A program made the translations under genes and the position numbers. DNA of 39,187 nucleotides from Allobosea sp. Root483D1. Lineage in GTDB: Bacteria; Pseudomonadota; Alphaproteobacteria; Rhizobiales; Beijerinckiaceae. The stretch spans positions 118,384 to 157,570 of the forward strand of contig NZ_LMJW01000017.1 of assembly GCF_001429505.1 (NCBI RefSeq). The letters run 5' to 3'. Positions 34,196-39,187 of the stretch are shown here, one piece after another (position 1 is the stretch's first letter; the number at the start of each line of letters is the position of its first letter). Under the pieces are notes generated by a model. That model saw only the letters and a program-made list of their open reading frames with translations. It ran no database searches and was not told the origin of the DNA.

Positions 34196-34387
34196 ATGTC
34201 GAGCCAGAAGCATCAATGTCCGCCGACGCGGATTAATAACCCTTCGCCCGGGCCGTCAGATGCCTCCTCTGGTCAGGTGGTATTAGCGCGCCTGGCGCGA
34301 CTGCTTGGGCGACAGGAAGCCAAGGCGGGGCACGAGAGGCCTGCGTATTCGATAGGCCGCGCCACGGGCAGGTCCTTCAATGAGTAA
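34196..34387 (+). CDS. Small protein upstream of the excisionase-like gene
   Basis: The 63-residue product has a Pro/Ser-rich N-terminal half and a helical VVLARLARLLGRQEAKAGHE segment. GGAGG at 34184-34188 lies 7 nt before ATG 34196, a strong start. Its end (stop at 34385-34387) overlaps the ATG of the next gene at 34380, implying translational coupling. Short genes with a LARLIGRQ-like motif occur beside recombinase genes in related genomes, as I recall. It probably belongs to the element's recombination control. Confidence 0.55.
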   Translation: MSSQKHQCPPTRINNPSPGPSDASSGQVVLARLARLLGRQEAKAGHERPAYSIGRATGRSFNE

Positions 34388-34559
34388 GCCTCTTCCCGCG
34401 TTGCTGACCCTGCCGGACGTCGCCGAGCGCTGGAAGATGAGCGTCAAATCCGTCCGGCGCCTCATAGCAGCGAAGCGACTTGGCGTCATTCGCATCGGCA
34501 AGGCGTTACGCGTTTCGGAGGATGAGCTTGTCCGCTTCGAGCGTCAGAACTCCACGTGA
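34380..34559 (+). CDS. Excisionase-like helix-turn-helix protein
   Basis: This 59-residue gene has a MerR/excisionase-type winged HTH: LTLPDVAERWKMSVKSVRRL followed by a basic recognition region and VIRIGKALRVSEDELVRFER. Such proteins bend DNA and steer recombinases toward excision. It overlaps the preceding small gene by 8 bp and lies 171 bp upstream of the recombinase operon, in the same direction. The position suggests it is the directionality factor for one or more of the three recombinases. Confidence 0.75.
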   Translation: MSKPLPALLTLPDVAERWKMSVKSVRRLIAAKRLGVIRIGKALRVSEDELVRFERQNST

Positions 34560-34561
34560 CT

Positions 34562-34581
34562 AGTGGCCATTGATGGCCACT
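34562..34581. repeat. 9-bp perfect inverted repeat upstream of the recombinase operon
   Basis: AGTGGCCAT-TG-ATGGCCACT starts 2 bp after the stop of the excisionase-like gene. A second local repeat, TCTGTCCAC at 34698-34706 and 34708-34716, directly precedes the first recombinase. They may be binding sites for the recombinases or the HTH protein, or an operator for the operon. Confidence 0.45.
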
Positions 34582-34730
34582 GAAGTCTATCGAAATCAAT
34601 GGTTTACCTGCCGTCGGGAAACTCCACCCGGCCGAACTCCGTAAGACCGAACGTGTGCTAATTCCCGATTCGGTACGCACGTCACCCAGCTTCCGCTTCT
34701 GTCCACATCTGTCCACGAAGGGGCTTCCCG

Positions 34731-36482
34731 ATGGAGCAGACTGCCTTTGATTTCTCATGGCCTGAGCCAGTTGAGAATCCGCCCGCCGCCACCTCCGAAA
34801 AGCACCGCACCGTGCATGTGCAGCCGGCGGAGACGATGGCCGATATTCACGCATGCGCCGCAGCGGATATCAGCTTGACGGACGGGCGCCGGCGCGACCT
34901 TCTGTCCGGGCTGAACCGGTTCGGAGCGATCGCCGGTCGCCCCCTTACCGAGATCCCCGCGACGGCCTCTGCGATACGCGCAGTGTTTGCCGAGGCGAAG
35001 CCGATCAGGCTTGGCATCAAGCGCAAGACGCTTCAAACGCTTCGCTCGAGCGTCGCTTTTGCGGTGAATCAGTTTGCCCCGGCCCGCAAGACCAGCAGTT
35101 CGGCCGTGAAGGAGAACTGGAACGCGGAATGGGCCGCCTTGATCGGCCTGATCCAGACGCCTTTCCGGCGCCACGCTCTTTCGCGATTCGCCGAGTTCTG
35201 CTCCCAACAGGCAATCTCGCCGGCAGACGTCATGCCTGAGACGCTCGCGGGCTTCTATCTTGCCTTGACCGAAGCCGAGATCGTGAAGGAGCCGAAGAAC
35301 ATTGTTCACGGCACGATTTCGAGCTGGAACCGAGCTGCCCGGGATATCCCTTCCTGGCCGCAGATCCGCTTGAGCTCCCCAACGAAGCCGACGCCCTACG
35401 TGTTGCCGCTCTCGGCTTTTCCGCAGGGTTTCCAATCGGACCTCGCCAACTGGGAAAAGGGGGTTTCGGCGAAGCCTAAGGCGGCTTCGATCTTCAGCGC
35501 AGAAGAGCTGCTTCGCCCGCTTCGACAGGATACGATCAAGAGCCATCTCCTCTTGTTCCGACAGGTTGCGACGGCGCTCGTGAAGTCCGGTACGATGAAG
35601 CTGGATGAGATCGACAGCCTTGCCGAGCTCTGCGATCCCGACAAGCTGAAGGTCGCGCTGGAATTCGAGTATGAGCGCCTTGGGGGGAAGGAGCGGCGGG
35701 TGCTCGAGATGGCGAGCAAGCTGCGTGTGCTAGCTAAGCACTTTGCCAAGCTGAGCCCTGACCAGATCGCCAAATTCGACCAACTGTGCGCCAACCGCCC
35801 CAAGCGTCAGAATCATATCACCGATAAGAATCGGGAGCGGCTCAGTCAGTTTGATGATCCCGCGAACTACGCTTTGCTGCTGAGCGTTCCTGCGCGGCTG
35901 GCAAAGGAGGCGCGGCAGACGGCCAATGCTTACCGTGCCGCTAAGCTGATGGAGCAGGCCGTCGCGGTATCGATCTTGTTGAGGGTAGCACCTCGCCTCG
36001 CAACACTCCGTCGCCTCGAGCTTGGCTGGTTCAAGCGTCAGGCTGACAGCTCCTTCGTCTTGATTATTCCGCCGGGGGTCATGAAGGGCGGGCGCCCCCT
36101 GGAGCTGACCCTGAATGCCGAATTTGCCGGACTGCTCGACGAGCATACCGAGCGTTTTCGCTCCGCACTTCCCGGCGCGTCGGGCTCGTACCTGTTCCCT
36201 GGCGAGAGTTCTGGCCCTCGGTCTAAGAACGCCATGTACGAGCAGATTGTCGATGCGGGACGAGAGGTCGGTCTCGATATTAACCCACACCTCTTTCGCC
36301 ACCTCCTGCAGAAGGTTTGCGTAGAGCGAGACCCGTCGTCTGTGGGTGACGTTTCCAAAGTGCTCGGGCACGCGTCGATTTCGACGACCGTCATATTCTA
36401 TGCCGACCGTAACGGTAAGGCTGCCAGCAAGCGCCTTGACCAATTGCTCTCGAATGCGAAAGACGCGGAGCTCCCGAAATGA
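34731..36482 (+). CDS. Tyrosine recombinase 1 (large site-specific integrase)
   Basis: The 583-residue protein is a tyrosine recombinase with an unusually long N-terminal part (about 390 residues, containing SAM-like core-binding helices) before the catalytic domain. Visible catalytic set: Arg422 in VAPRLATLRRLELG, Lys452 in MKGGRPLEL, His520-x-x-Arg523 in HLFRHLLQ, His547 in LGHASISTT and nucleophile Tyr557 in IFYAD. All positions are by eye. AAGGGG lies 7 nt before the ATG. It overlaps the next gene by ATGA. It may act alone or as a mixed complex with the second tyrosine recombinase. Confidence 0.9.
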   Translation: MEQTAFDFSWPEPVENPPAATSEKHRTVHVQPAETMADIHACAAADISLTDGRRRDLLSGLNRFGAIAGRPLTEIPATASAIRAVFAEAKPIRLGIKRKTLQTLRSSVAFAVNQFAPARKTSSSAVKENWNAEWAALIGLIQTPFRRHALSRFAEFCSQQAISPADVMPETLAGFYLALTEAEIVKEPKNIVHGTISSWNRAARDIPSWPQIRLSSPTKPTPYVLPLSAFPQGFQSDLANWEKGVSAKPKAASIFSAEELLRPLRQDTIKSHLLLFRQVATALVKSGTMKLDEIDSLAELCDPDKLKVALEFEYERLGGKERRVLEMASKLRVLAKHFAKLSPDQIAKFDQLCANRPKRQNHITDKNRERLSQFDDPANYALLLSVPARLAKEARQTANAYRAAKLMEQAVAVSILLRVAPRLATLRRLELGWFKRQADSSFVLIIPPGVMKGGRPLELTLNAEFAGLLDEHTERFRSALPGASGSYLFPGESSGPRSKNAMYEQIVDAGREVGLDINPHLFRHLLQKVCVERDPSSVGDVSKVLGHASISTTVIFYADRNGKAASKRLDQLLSNAKDAELPK

Positions 36483-37539
36483 GCCGCCGTCTCATCGATC
36501 CCTCTCGCAAGTCGATGCCGTTTCAAGAGTGGCCTGACACTGACAAGGCGCACTGGCACTTGGCCACGAATAAGCGCACCCTGTTCAACGGAGTGGGGAA
36601 AGGCGCGCATTGGCGTCCTCGCACCAAGAAGACCAATATCCAGAACTATGGTCGTTTTCTCGGCTATCTCGCATGGTCGGGACAGTTGGAAGCGGAGAAG
36701 TGCCCGGCGGACCGCGCTACTCGTTCAGTGGTGGAGGCGTACTACGAGCACCTGGCTTCTATCGTTAAGCCGATTTCGCAGCTGTCTCTACTCGTCGGCC
36801 TCAAGGTGACGCTTCAGGCCATGCACCCGAGCATCAGTTGGCGCTGGCTACAGGATGCCTGCAACAGACTGCAGACTATCGCGTCAGCCGAGCGTGACGT
36901 CTGCCGCGAACTGCCGTGTATCGTTAAAATGGATCAGTTGGCGCATCAGGAGCTCGCTGATGCCAGATCTGATCTAGATGTGGAAGGCTACTCGCCATAT
37001 AGGACCGCTCGCTTCCGCGATGCACTGCAGCTTGCGCTGCTCATCCGCCGCCCGCTGCGATCGACCAATTTCTCCAATTTGCGGATCGGGCACGAGCTCA
37101 ATCAGTCGGGTTCTGAATGGACCATCACGATCTCCGGCGATCAAACGAAGAATGGTCGGCCAATCGAGATGCCCTTCCCACCAGCGCTCGTCGACGCGTT
37201 GAACTTCCATTTGGACTCCGTACGCCCGACATTTCCGTCTGCCCGCTCAGCCGATCATCTCTGGCTGTGCAAGTTTGGCGTGAACCGGAACACGTATTGG
37301 CTTCACGAACGCATCACTAATACTACGAAGCGGCTCACGGGCAGCTCGATCAATCCGCACATGTTCAGGGCAATGGGGGCAACCCTCTTGGCCGACGATG
37401 CCCCAGAGGACCTTTACGCCGCGGCGGATCTGCTGAGCCATCTGCACATGTCTACCACCGATCGCTATTACATCCGATCCCGCAATCTCGCCGCCAGCCG
37501 ACGGGTCGACGCCTTGCTCACGCAAATTGGGAAAGCAGC

Positions 37540-37543
<4 letters not shown>
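36479..37543 (+). CDS. Tyrosine recombinase 2
   Basis: The 354-residue protein has an N-terminal SAM-like domain (TNIQNYGRFLGYLAWSG) and a tyrosine recombinase catalytic domain: Arg in RRPLRSTNFSNLRIG, Lys in QTKNGRPIEMPF, His294-x-x-Arg297 in HMFRAMGA, His321 in LSHLHMSTTD and Tyr330/331 in DRYYIRSR. The catalytic residues look complete, so it is probably active. It is clearly different from recombinase 1 in size and sequence. It overlaps recombinase 1 (ATGA at 36479-36482) and the serine recombinase (ATGA at 37540-37543), so the three are made from one mRNA in fixed proportion. Confidence 0.88.

Positions 37544-39187
<1,644 letters not shown>

Overview
The window looks like a high-GC chromosome segment from an alphaproteobacterium of the Hyphomicrobiales. 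A genus near Bosea is my guess from overall protein style; this is inference, as no search was run. Most of it reads as a genomic island inserted at the 3' end of an initiator tRNA-fMet gene, which is cut by the right edge of the window (39125-39187, minus strand). A 14-bp copy of the tRNA 3' end recurs at 6680-6693. These two cores bound about 32.4 kb.

Left of the island (1-6394) is a catabolic locus: an enolase-superfamily sugar-acid dehydratase (partial), an SDR, two Dpp-type ABC permeases and a FadR-type GntR repressor on the minus strand. Facing them are a Tat-exported solute-binding protein and a D-2-hydroxyacid dehydrogenase. Two copies of a 17-bp near-palindrome in the divergent promoter are the likely GntR operators. 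At 6488-6661 lies the C-terminal stump of a second serine recombinase ending in the same terminator and tRNA core as the intact one, which suggests repeated insertion at this tRNA.

The centre of the island (7459-29842) is dominated by genes for acid and envelope stress. A minus-strand operon carries an Orn/Lys/Arg decarboxylase, an AspT-type antiporter, aspartate 4-decarboxylase, a second AspT-type antiporter and a membrane-bound CadC-like regulator (17737 down to 7795). A plus-strand operon carries a DUF3300 protein with a phage-like S74 chaperone tail, a DUF2950 protein, two HdeA/HdeB-type periplasmic chaperones and a SulP transporter (18382-23465). Next come a membrane protein, an orphan FixJ-like response regulator, a small secreted protein and a second CadC-like regulator on the minus strand. 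A plus-strand group ends with a PPK2 polyphosphate kinase. Decarboxylation consumes protons, AspT exchange can build proton motive force, and HdeA-type proteins protect periplasmic proteins at low pH, so the parts fit one acid-survival programme.

The right part (29949-34559) is less ordered. It holds a broken SF1-type helicase joined out of frame to a GAP1-N1-like fragment, a small membrane-protein gene, a truncated plus-strand fragment, a four-helix membrane protein, an XRE regulator coupled to an AT-rich unknown gene, and an excisionase-like HTH gene. The island ends with three translationally coupled recombinases, two tyrosine and one large serine (34731-39168). The last one reads into the tRNA gene.
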